A stretch of DNA of 42,892 nt from Zygnema cylindricum. Its lineage: Eukaryota > Streptophyta > Zygnematophyceae > Zygnematales > Zygnemataceae. Location: the NCBI GenBank assembly GCA_037447655.1, contig JBBHKE010000580.1:1-42892 (forward strand), given 5' to 3'. The translations under genes were made by a program, and so were the position numbers. The notes under the pieces are model-generated. The model did no database searches. It was not told where the DNA came from and worked only from the letters and a program-made list of their open reading frames with translations. Positions 24,496-34,172 of the stretch are shown in pieces. The stretch's first letter is position 1. Every line of letters starts with the position of its first letter.

Positions 24496-24963
24496 CTAGT
24501 TAGATCTAGCGGCTAAGGCTTGACCACTCTTCCCTCCTCTCTGGATCTCAATGGCATTTTCCCGGACCAATATCATTCCAACCACGGAAATCCAAATCCG
24601 TCGATTATCCAACAAATCCCGAACCTTGTTAACAATGTTATCATACTCATCCGGCGGTTTCATTAGCAAAATGTTCACCTTTGCTTTCTCGGTCTTCCGT
24701 TTTCCAACACTCTCCAAATCCATAAACAATCCGGACAAATCGTTAAAAAAGTCAAGCATCTTTCCTCCTTTGTAAACATATGCTTGCACCTTCTGATCTG
24801 CTACCTTCTACTGTTGAATCGTACCACTCTTATAAGTATTTACAAGAGCCTCCCACAACTCAGCCGCCTTATCCACATTTAGGTGAGTAGTAACATCTGC
24901 TTGAGTGAGACGCCCGAGAATAAAATGAGTCGCCACTGTGTTGTTGAAGTCCCAGTCCAAGAT

Positions 24964-25029
24964 TTCAGTATCATTTGCCTCGATTTTCAGTATCATTTGC
25001 CTCGGTTTTCAGTATCATTTGCCTCGGTT
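24964..25029. repeat. 22-bp tandem triplication in the gag relic
   Basis: Three abutting units of TTCAGTATCATTTGCCTCGR plus TT (24964-24985, 24986-25007, 25008-25029), nearly identical. The period of 22 is not a multiple of three, so it also breaks the gag frame. The near identity implies a recent expansion. Confidence 0.92.
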
Positions 25030-25183
25030 TTCTCAACAACCCCTACCGGTAATGATCCAGTAGCTATTGGTGTTGGAGGAATGTCCACATCGGACTCCAC
25101 ACGTATGTATCGCAGTTAATGCTAGTTCCGCTAGTACTCCGTTCATTGCCGTAAATTCGGTTTCAGGCGCTTGCATGCACATC

Positions 25184-25256
25184 GGCCGGGAAGCTCGGTT
25201 GGTAAAGCTAGTGTACGGCTAAAACAAGGTCCCCGGTTCGATCCTTGGCTTGGCCA
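25184..25256 (+). tRNA. tRNA-like Pol III unit in the 5' LTR of the TRIM
   Basis: 73 nt including the discriminator A. The acceptor arm GGCCGGG pairs over all seven positions (two G-U) with CTTGGCC. The D-arm has one mismatch. The B box GGTTCGATCC is consensus. The A box region AAGCTCGGTTGG is degenerate at two positions. T4 at 25257-25260 follows immediately and would serve as a Pol III terminator. The anticodon loop reads ACGGCTA, which would give GGC with an unusual C at position 33, and its stem is weak, so aminoacylation is doubtful. It is probably a tRNA-derived promoter, not a working tRNA. Confidence 0.7.
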
Positions 25257-25314
25257 TTTTCAAAGTTTCACTTTGGCGCCCATGCGATATGTTGAATATC
25301 GTCAATCCTCAACA

Positions 25315-25326
25315 TGGTATCGGAGC
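25315..25326 (+). other. primer-binding site of the TRIM
   Basis: TGGTATCGGAGC abuts the 5' LTR end. It differs at one position from the copia-type site that pairs with the 3' end of initiator tRNA-Met, so the element is probably mobilised by copia machinery. Confidence 0.85.
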
Positions 25327-25488
25327 TAAAGGGCCTTGCCAAGCCACACAAGATAGAGTACATCGTGAGGGGGCGTGTTGGAGGAATGTCCACTTTGGAC
25401 TCCACACGTGTGTATCGCATTAAATGTTGGTTCCACAAGTGCGACGTTCATTGCCGTAAATTCGGTTTCAGGCGCTTGCATGCACATC

Positions 25489-25561
25489 GGTCGGGTAGCT
25501 CAGTTGGTAGAGCAAGTGTACGGCTAACACAAGGTCCCGGGTTAGATCCCCGGCTTCACCA
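25489..25561 (+). tRNA. tRNA-like Pol III unit in the 3' LTR of the TRIM
   Basis: 73 nt. The A box TAGCTCAGTTGG is a perfect match to the consensus. The D stem GCTC/GAGC is intact. The T stem CCGGG/CCCGG is perfect, but the T loop reads TTAGATC, one change from TTCGATC, so the B box is weakened. The anticodon stem has four pairs (GTGT/ACAC) around ACGGCTA. The acceptor arm has one mismatch (GGTCGGG against CTTCACC). T4 follows at 25562-25565. The A box is best here and the B box is best in the other LTR, so the source copy was probably intact for both. Confidence 0.75.
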
Positions 25562-25918
25562 TTTTCTATAGTTTTCATTTTGGCGCCCATGCGATATGTT
25601 GAATATCGCCGATCCTCAACAATTGAAATGAGTTTCTCCTTCCTCTTCTCTTTCCTTTTGTCCATCACGATGCTTTCACCGTCATCATCTACCTCCTCTA
25701 CCTCTACGGATCCTCCTGCGAATCTGACTCCATTAAAACCTTGTGGAACTCCTAGATTTGCAGATGGTAGTCGCACACGACCACTCACAATGCCCCAAAG
25801 CCGTTTTTTCAAAAAGTGCACCTCTCATCATAGTTTCCCAGTATATGAACCCTGTTCCATTGAAAATGGGCACCCTACACGGTGGGCCCATCACCTGTAA
25901 CCTTGTTACCACCTCCAT

Positions 25919-27278
25919 TGGCCCACATATTATCCAGCTTATATAAAGCCTTTAGGATAATAATTGCCCTTTTGAATTTCCCACTAAACAAGTGTCGCCT
26001 AGGCACAAGAGTATTCTGACCACCTTCATCTCTGTGAAGGCCCAACTCCCATGGGCCGAACGCAAAAATTATCATTGAATTTGCTCCTTTGAGCACTAAG
26101 TTATGGCTGGCCAAAGATGGCCTATGAATACAAGAGGTCACCTAGAGAGAGGCGCCTCAAAAACTCTAAGTCCCTAAACCTTTACTCACAGCTATCTACT
26201 ACTAAACCCTGGACCAATGGGAGGACTGTACAATACAAGAAGGTAAAGTGGCCGATGTACTTCTTGTACGACCATTGTACGACATGGCCTTTTGGTTGAC
26301 GCCTGCTTAGGAGCCATAGTTTCTCCATCGTACTCTGTGATGGCCAATGATATGCCGCCACGTGGCACTGCATGACAGTGTCACCGATAGCCGCCAAAAT
26401 TTCATTCCGATTTGGCAGCGTGAACTCTACCGTCCGATCGCGCTAATTTGTGGGGTTCGATCCGCGTCCGTGAATCTCACACATTTATATGTACAACGTT
26501 GTCCGTATGTCCCATTTAATGAATTTGCCGCCGTGAAACTGTTTGAATAACTATCGCGCCCTAAATGTATATCGATTTTTCTACGACTTGGTGGATAAGG
26601 TGGACGACTTTTTTGACCGGCAGTTACTATGTAGGATCTAGGATGAAATCTGGATCAGGTCACTAATCTTTTTGTCTGTTGTCTGTCTCCTTAGCTGCAT
26701 GAAGGCACCCATGGCTGCCTAAGTCTCAGTGACTACGACAAGTATATAGACTTAGACAAGCAACTAGGAGATATATTTTAACAGTTAAGTGCTTTGTGTA
26801 TTTGGTTCGTGTGTTATGTATTTTTTTATGTGTTAAGATCATTCTTATGTAAGTCGTAAGGTGTAGTTCTTGATGTGTCACAAGATTAATAAGTATTTCC
26901 GGAACTTTCTCTGTGTGCTTCGCTCACCGTGAGGGCCTTAAGGCATTGCTTTTATCTTTTTTGCTTGTGTTCTCCTCCGTTTCTCGGTTTTGTTTTTCTT
27001 TGTTCTAGTGTGTTCACATAGTCTATCATCGTGCTTTCTTATTTAATTATGTTCAGGTTTTAGTTTTAGTGCGATGCAAGCTTTTTCTTCTTGGGCTTGT
27101 TGCCTCTTTGAGTGTCTTTGTTTTACGTGCCATTTTTATGTGTGTTTAGTTGCTTTTCTTTTTCCCGTGGTTGTAGTTTTTCAGTTTTGCCGCCCCTTTT
27201 GTACCCATGGGTTCAGATGGTTTACCATCGAACTATTTAGTTCAATTTGGGTCTATCTTATTAAAATGTTTTTCTCAA
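25919..27278. other. gene-free stretch
   Basis: No coding region recognised. The left end may contain the 5' leader or LTR of the antisense gag relic, but no primer site was found. The 119-codon open frame at 27074-27433 is a Cys/Phe-rich, U-rich composition artefact. Confidence 0.5.
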
Positions 27279-27281
27279 TTA

Positions 27282-27875
27282 GGGTCAAGTTCCATCAGTC
27301 GAAAAGTGGCGTAGTTTACAGAAATCCAGGACTATCCGTACTAAGCCGTACCGCTTATTTTGTTTTTATACGCGAAATAACATTACAGAGAAATAAGACG
27401 ATAGCTGGACGAATAAGCTACGTGTCACGATAGAAAACCAACGAAAATTGACGAAATTTGCACATGGTATGTACTTTTCAAAATGCAACCGAAAATTAAA
27501 AAAGTAATCTCGAAACAGTCCTTCGTCGCGCAATTTCTTTCGTCACACTATTTCCAGCAAAGGATTTCATCATGTTCGAAAATAGGAACCCTAAAAAATG
27601 AGCTGGCGTAAAAGACTGGCGTTTGCAAAAAGTACAAAAGTTTTGTCGTATTATGACTTGGTACGCAAGTACATGGTACGTAAGTGAAGATTTGAAGTGA
27701 ACCTTGTCGATATGAAGATTTCTAAAAGATTTTAAATATCCGGTCAGAAGCCACGCGGTGCTACTCAATGTATAACACGTGGATTACAGAGACTTCGTGA
27801 TGGAACATCGACTCAATTAACCCGGCCCGTAGAGTTGGCCGTACGATTGCAGAAACGACTGATGGAACTTGACCC
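27282..27875. mobile_element. PIF/Harbinger-type MITE (594 bp)
   Basis: The left terminus GGGTCAAGTTCCATCAGTCG (27282-27301) is matched exactly by its reverse complement at 27856-27875. Both sides carry the trinucleotide TTA (27279-27281 and 27876-27878), the target duplication typical of PIF/Harbinger and Tourist MITEs. The GGG-beginning terminus also fits that superfamily. No transposase is encoded. The perfect termini suggest fairly recent movement. Confidence 0.88.
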
Positions 27876-28422
27876 TTAAATGGAAAGTTATAGCAATGGC
27901 ACAATTGCCATGCTGGTAACATATTTTATCTCATCATAATTGACAGCGTAGGAATTTAGGCTTATTCGACTGTGTTACACTACCCATCGAATTTAGCGTT
28001 AAAGATTTATTAGTGTTTATGTAAAAATTGTAATTAATAATACTAATTTGATGCAAGGAGATGTGGAAGATTGTACTCCACGTCATTTAGTAATGTCGGT
28101 AACTCTATTTTGTGCTTTTTGGCTAAAACAAGTTCTGACCGAATTAGTGTTATTGTCATAATGTTGAACAGTCGGGTTTAACCAGTTTCTTTTCAAGTCT
28201 CCACCCTTGTCTTCCATTTACCACCACATGTTTCATTAAAGATTACACAGATCGGTGATCCCACAGGTAAGTAACTATTAACTGCATTATTAGCATCCAC
28301 GTGATTTCTAATGTTGTGAGCACGCAATAGCGTTAATTGACCGGTGGTTTTCTTTGCAGTAGTTCTTTTCCCGGTTCACAATTGACGACGTCATTTGGTA
28401 TAAAATGAAAATTACTAAAAAG

Positions 28423-28859
28423 TAGTGTTGTGTATCGGTTAAAAAGTTATCGCGATAACACCGATACCGATAGTTATCGGTTATCGAACGGTCAGAGCTA
28501 CCGATATATTTGTACTTTCTGTACTTTATGTCCGTAGTACACGTGGCAGTTTTCCAGTGGATCCCAAGGAAGAAAGGGACAAGCCATAACGTCGGATGTG
28601 AAAGGTACATCTTTTTATCTGGATCCGTACTAAAGCCGTACATATCTAATGCCGGCTACTGTACATTCGGCCTGTACAAATGATCTGATTGGTAGGCACC
28701 TCAGTACGTTTATTTTTGTTTATGACTTACGTGTATGATTGGCCGTACTTCTACATGTACGGCTCGTACACATTTCTCCGTACCGATATATCGATTATCG
28801 GCTACCCGGAAAAAGGCCCATATCGGTTATCGGAAAATCCTTACCGATACACAACACTA
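28423..28859. mobile_element. 437-bp inverted-repeat element with TAGTGTTGTGTATCGGT termini
   Basis: The left end TAGTGTTGTGTATCGGT at 28423-28439 is matched exactly by its reverse complement at 28843-28859. Inside both ends are many CGATA/TATCG words and a shared TCGGTTATCG motif, so subterminal parts also pair partly. No coding region. An 8-bp hAT-like duplication is not visible. Another relative lies at 34238-35196. Confidence 0.8.
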
Positions 28860-30311
28860 GAAATTAAATCATTATAGCGTCTGCCTACATCAGGCTTACA
28901 TCAGCGTAAATGACATCATGCTGGTCCGTCGTCCGTACATTAAGCTAAAAGTAAGGGCAAATGTCTTTTAACGGAGAGCAACGAACTCGCTTCTTCGTTA
29001 GTGAGCCGACCAATGAGAGTTGAACACGTAGAAGTCATTCTAAAAATAATGTCGGTTGCGGTCCCCAAATATTTGCACAATGAAATTAATTAGATAAGAG
29101 CAATTTCGACAAACAGGGATGCCTCAACAAATACAAGCACTGATCCTATACACTCTCAACAATTTCAACTATTTGAATCTGAAAACATTTGGCAAATCTC
29201 ACCTAGATGTCAGAAATACTATGTGAAAGTGACGGGATAAATCTTAAGTTGGCATTGATTTTGGTGAAAGTAAAATCTTACATTTTGTAAGAACAATGAT
29301 AAAAAAACCAGTAAAGAATCAAACATACTCCCATTTTTGCTTGTTTAATAAAAGTGAACTGTGCAATTGGTGATATTTACTTTTACCCGATCGTTCTTGC
29401 AAAGAAGTTGTTTTACTATGTAGAATTCAACGCTATGCACAATCATTAACTGCTGGTTAATATGCTTGCAAACACGATTTGCTGAAGGTCATGGAAAATG
29501 AAACTTGTTAAACAGAACATGAATTAAAAGGTTGAAATTGTTAAATGAATGCAGAACAAATGAACTCATTAATACCAAAAAGGAATCACACCCAGATAGT
29601 AACAGATAAGATCTTGGATTCACCAACCAACAGGTGGAATTGAGCAAATCCGAGAGCAGATATTTCACTATTATAAATATGCTTCCTTCAAAATGCCAAA
29701 AATCATTCTTAGATTTTGAAAACTAGCTGAAAAGTTACTGAATGGAATTTCTGTTGACACTGTTGTCAATATATCAATGCCTCCAGATAGCATGCTACGT
29801 CAAAAACAAATTATCCACCTTTTTTTGTACCTTTTTTTGTTGACCATAGTCCCCAGGTACAAACAAATTGACCAAAACAACAACCTAAAATCACTGTCTA
29901 AACCATGTTCAAGATTGGTCTACAGCTACTCTTCCAATTGTAAAAAAAAAAATTCCTATTTTTTTCCACATCACCAACCCAAACTATAAAATCTTACTGG
30001 GCGCCTCTATTTGACAGCAGATTCTCAAGTATCCAAATTATATATATAACGTAAGTATTCATACAACAATCTCACATCAAAGTCTTCAACTAACGACAAA
30101 CACATCATCAATAATTGCTCGAAACCAAATGGCCAGACTTTGGAACTGGTTCTAAGCTAGATCTACACCCTTACAAGTGAGTCAAAATGTTGTATGGGGC
30201 AAATGAAGGCCGTATGTAAAGGTTACAAAGGGCTGTAGAATTTTGGCTATATAGCTGTGGCGTAAGTAAGCAATAAGGGTATGAAAAAAGGTAGATTACA
30301 TTCTGATTGGC
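28860..30311. other. AT-rich gene-free stretch
   Basis: No coding sequence, RNA gene or clear repeat recognised. The last few hundred bases should contain the 3' UTR of the minus-strand LC8 gene. The 70-codon frame at 29777 has no likeness to a family. Confidence 0.5.
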
Positions 30312-32570
30312 TCAATATCCTGACTTAAAAAGAAGTACCGCATGACTGTCGATGTAGAAATATGCAAAATGTTTAGCCTCGTGCGTCACATAGGACCCTG
30401 CATATTTAGAAAGAAAACACTTTGTAAATAGTCAATACATAGAGAAAAACCAAGCAAAAGAAGACACATTACAAAGGACAAATTGACTACTTCGAACATG
30501 AGGAGCGTCTGACAACGACAGCAATCAACTAGAACCATTACCTTAGTAGTGAGGTCGAAAAATAAGACATTTAGGAAAAACAGAACACAAAAATAATCCA
30601 AAGTTATATCATCAATTTCTAGACATCGGACGTCACTCTGATCACTAAACTCGGTGTAAATCATGCCAATCAGAAAGCAATAAATTCTATACTTACAGGG
30701 GCCTAAAGTGTTTACAAAAACTATGTGGACGGGTAAGCACCAAATGTTTTACATGGGTGGTTTGTCCAAAACAAATAACATCGCATAATCAATAGGGACA
30801 ATTGTTGATGAGATTTCCTCTGATTACCTACAGTACAACAGTTCATCCGCTACACCGTGAATCGCTGTTAGATCAAGAATATAAAGGGTGGGGTTTGTTT
30901 TAGTGTAAATAATTCAAATTTAGGTCCGGGCAATGTGAACAAGTTTTGACCATTGACCGATTTTGTGTTATGAACGGAAAAATTAGTACTACAAACGCTG
31001 CTTTATGTCCTTTGGCCAAAAGAAAACGGCGCCAAATTGACGTTATTAATGCTTATAGCGATTCCCGGTGCACCAGAATTAAATATTACTTGGCATACCT
31101 CACAACCTAAATTAGTTCTAATAGCACAGCACTGAACAAATACACAGCTAATTCTAGTTCCCTACATTTTTACTACTGATTCTTTTCTTCAAATAGCAAT
31201 CAGTGATCTAGTAACCCTGGGCCTTCTCTGTGAACTCTCCTGCCATATGTGACAACTTCAAAATGTAAGACACCAAAAAAACATGCTCCACCGACTTTCT
31301 ACACAAACCGGAACCAGCGGGAAGATAGTTTATCAGGATAACTGCCATGACAAATCAGTTTGTTCAATAAGCATATGGCGGCAGCAAATCATTTATGTCT
31401 ACACCCAAAACATGGCAGAAAAATCTTCCAATCTACAACACTATCGTTTACCTGCGCATGAATCTGCCCTAATTTTTGTCCACATCAAGAAGAGGGGGTA
31501 TAGCAAACTGACATATCTGCTTCACCCATTGCTATTAGAGTAAATCACTCCAGTATCAGGTAATGCTTTTAAACCCGGAATCATTAATTAGTGCTAAACA
31601 ATATTTAATGAAAGACCCGAAGTAAGCCACGTTACAAAACGTAAGTTAGTGTAGTTAACTATAATAAAGTATTAACGCTAACTCCCTGACTCTGATAGTG
31701 ATGGGTGGTATACCTTATTTATATCCACACAACAGAAATGCATACCAGAATTTGCAAGAAATAATTAGTACTCACCAAAACTTCGGCCGATAACACAATG
31801 CCACGTGGCACCATAATTTTGGTCAAATTCCTTTTTTATATATGTAGCCATGTCCTTTTCAACACTGAATTTGTCAAGAGCCTAAATTTTCCACAAAGAT
31901 AAAGACAAAAACAAACTCAGTATAACTGAATCATGAATGAAAGAAAATAGGAATTTAAAAAATTATGATGCTCAAAAAGTCAGTCGTTTAGAGGCTGAAC
32001 ATTGTCAACATCACAGTAATTTTCAGATTCATTTAGTAAAGACACAGAACAAATTTTTGATGGTTGAAAAAAGGTTAAGAAATCAATTCATAACAATTCT
32101 AGGCGTCCTCCATCCATTTTCCAGGAGACAATTTGACTGGATATGACAAAACTTCACAAAAATAATTATGAGACTGCTAGAAGGAATATGATCATAACTA
32201 AATAAACAATATTGAGTTCTCCAGTCTTCAAGGATGAAATCAAGGGCAGAAACTGAAATCTAAAACGGGAAAAAAGCAAAAATATTATCCCTCTTCGAAT
32301 TTTTATGCTAAGGAAACCAACTAAATAGATAAATCTCACGACGATACATTTCTAAAGAGAAAACAATAATTCCATGCTGACCGGATACAAAATTTATTTT
32401 TTCTATTCCATACCACCAAATTTTCTTTCTGGCGTGCGAAAAATGAAAACGGTAACCCTGAAGTGCGAAAAGGAAAAGGAAAACACCTGAGAAGCACATT
32501 GTACGGCCGCATTTATCATGGCCTCCTCCATATCGGCGCTTTTAATGATGACGCGACGACTGGCAGCCAT
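30312..32570 (-). CDS. dynein light chain LC8-type protein (three exons, complete)
   Basis: Exons on the minus strand: 32570-32487, 31881-31776, 30397-30312. Borders are GT-AG, phases 0 and 1 match, and the total is 276 bp or 91 residues; LC8 is usually about 89. Exon 1 starts at an ATG and reads [18 protein letters not shown], then VQCASQ. Exon 2 has [20 protein letters not shown] and [13 protein letters not shown], the conserved LC8 core. Exon 3 has [14 protein letters not shown] and ends AVLLFKSGY. These strands and the His/Tyr residues form the known LC8 dimer and partner groove. LC8 is a dimeric hub of dynein motors that also binds many non-dynein partners. The usual GQVAILLF segment reads DSHAVLLF here. 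Intron 2 (1,378 bp) hosts a small inverted-repeat element. Short exons hid the gene from simple open-frame searches. Confidence 0.93.
30849..31075. mobile_element. small inverted-repeat element in LC8 intron 2
   Basis: The left end GCTACACCGTGAATCGCTGT (from 30849) and the reverse complement of the right end, ending at about 31074, agree at about 18 of 23 positions. Related termini occur near 22208-22230 and 40187-40215. The interior has no coding region. It is an old MITE-like family with decayed ends. Confidence 0.5.
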
Positions 32571-33100
32571 GCCAGTCGCGTGGCAGCACGCCAGTCTGCT
32601 ACGTGGCAGTCGCACGTGTGAAGCGTAGAATTCCGGGAGGGTCTCCAGTCCCAGACAAAGCAAATAGTTTTTCCACACCCATGGAGCTAAAAAAAATTAG
32701 AAGGAAATGTTGAGAGAGGAGTCATTATACTAGATGACCAGATACCAAATAAGTCCAGAAGAACAGGAATTTATGTAAAACATCCCTTATAGGCATATTT
32801 TTGCTGCTGACTCAAAGGAGTCTAGGATACACAGAGGTGTAGTCTGTCAAAGGTTTTTGCGTGTCAGGGTTGCACTTATTCAGTGGGAAAGTCAAAGTTG
32901 GGAATACTGTCCAAAACACATATTCAAGCTTTGCATTCTGTGGTGGATTTGAGCACACACAAGGTCTTATCTTCATGGGGGTGAAGTTGTATTAGGGTTT
33001 TGATTATCAAGGGATCATTCATTTGGGTTTATATCAACTTGGAGTTGGCACTATCTAGATTAGCTTCTTTTGGATCTGCGAATTATGTGGGCAATGGAGC
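32571..33100. other. upstream region of the LC8 gene
   Basis: The first 100 bp upstream of the ATG are GC-rich and contain CACGTGCGAC/CACGTAGC-like words that could be promoter elements. Nothing else is recognised. Confidence 0.4.
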
Positions 33101-33110
33101 CTATAGAATT

Positions 33111-33513
33111 TCAAAAATAACCATTTTTTTTTGCGGCGAATGGGACATACTTGACCGCCGAGTCTCGCTGAGCGTAATCTCTTTCCGCAAAATTCGCTCC
33201 GTCCCAAGTCGCCATGACCGTATGTAATGTCGTGCAAGAAGAAACGGGAGTCCGATTAGGATCCGTGAGGACCATATCACCCAAGGGGTTCCCAACCCCG
33301 TGGAGGAAAACCAAGTCAACCCTGAGGACTTTGAAGACCACTAGACCAGGAGCGAAGAGGGAGTACATGAGAAAATTTCCGCCTCACACTGTAGACTACT
33401 TTGGTGCCAATCGCAACAGTTGCGTCGCAAACCACATCGTGCCCAATAGTACGTTCACCCCCACGTGAGCAACGAAGTCGGTGAAACGCGTCCGAATATA
33501 TAGGTTGTTTCAA
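33111..33513 (-). other. possible coding fragment (hydrolase-like motif), unproven
   Basis: Two overlapping minus-strand open frames (33316-33513 and 33111-33368). One contains RVDLVFLHGVGNPLGD, which resembles the strand-loop of alpha/beta hydrolases of the SERAC1 type (VDxVFxHGxG). A usable splice acceptor (CCTCAG before GGTTGAC) lies just upstream of the motif at about 33325. The catalytic Ser and His were not found nearby and no neighbouring exon could be joined. It may be a gene fragment or chance. Confidence 0.25.
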
Positions 33514-34172
33514 ACACAGCGAGGCCGCCTAAAAAGCGGAGGGTGAGGCAAACCCAAACGTGGACATAGGGCAAATGTGAACTGGTCGAACGTTAGACGA
33601 AGTGTTGGAAAAATCTTTGTGGCTTGCGACCACGCACCACCTTTGAGCCCCACACACGAACGTAAACGAGCACGCGATTGAGTATAAGGTATCACCTTTA
33701 ATAGGTTATGGAATTCAACGTATTTGCTCGGTTATGCGCTGCTGCATATTAAATTTTTTCCCACCAAAATGACGTATGCGCTTTCCCTTACCGAATTCGA
33801 ATGGTCATTTTTTTGTTTTTTAACACTCATCAACTTTGTGTGTTAACGGAAAGTTCTCCATGGCAATAAGGTCGGTTTTTCCGTATGGTTCGTGGTAGGT
33901 TCCGCGTAGCTGTCGAAAGTTATTTTCAAAAACTTTTAGACAACGGAAAAAAATCGATAACGTAAATAGTTGGTGAAATTATTAAAAAAGATAGACTACC
34001 GATTGTACAGTTCAAACATTCTAAATAATACACCATGTTTCGCTATTAATGTTAATATTTTTTTTTGCCACTTAAAATATATTGTTTGACATACACACTT
34101 GTCTTACTTTGAATTTGAGACCACCAATCAAAAGTCATAAACGTACACTTCTGATCCACCATCAGACATTTG

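Larger units (their letters stand above)
25071..25621 (+). mobile_element. TRIM-like LTR retrotransposon with a tRNA-like Pol III unit in each LTR
   Basis: 5' LTR 25071-25314 (244 bp), internal part 25315-25375 (61 bp), 3' LTR 25376-25621 (246 bp). Both LTRs start TGTTGGAGGAATGTCCAC and end ATCCTCAACA. Directly after the 5' LTR is TGGTATCGGAGC, one mismatch from the initiator-tRNA primer site TGGTATCAGAGC. Before the 3' LTR lies the purine run GTGAGGGGGCG. Flanks ATTGG (25066-25070) and ATTGA (25622-25626) are a probable 5-bp target duplication. The element inserted into a copia gag relic. It encodes no protein, so it must have moved with proteins supplied in trans. The LTRs differ at roughly 30 positions by eye, so the insertion is not recent. 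The tRNA-like unit in each LTR is listed separately. Confidence 0.88.
24496..25918 (-). pseudogene. Ty1/copia Gag remnant split by a TRIM element
   Basis: On the minus strand the N-terminal Gag motif VPIFNGTGFIYWETMM (near 25890-25830) is followed, after a frame change, by KRLWGIVSGRVRLPS. An acidic and then basic region runs to about 25622. The frame resumes left of the inserted element with DWDFNNTVATHFILGRL, AAELWEALVNTYKSG (about 24950-24820) and FFNDLSGLFMDLESVGKRKT, all typical of UBN2/copia Gag. Defects are a frameshift near 25800, an in-frame stop at about 24808-24810, a 22-bp triplication and the TRIM insertion at 25071-25621. Zinc knuckle and pol are absent. Confidence 0.75.

Noticed and set aside
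24244-24516. 90-codon plus-strand frame, Lys/Glu-rich
   Set aside because: Composition of A-rich DNA, no family likeness, and it overlaps the end of the antisense gag relic.
25489-25561. Stand-alone nuclear tRNA gene
   Set aside because: The same unit recurs at the same place in the other LTR with shared flanks, the anticodon loop is aberrant and stems have mismatches; it belongs to the retroelement.
27074-27433. 119-codon plus-strand open frame
   Set aside because: Cys/Phe/Val-rich composition from U-rich DNA, no recognised motif, and it overlaps the left end of the MITE.
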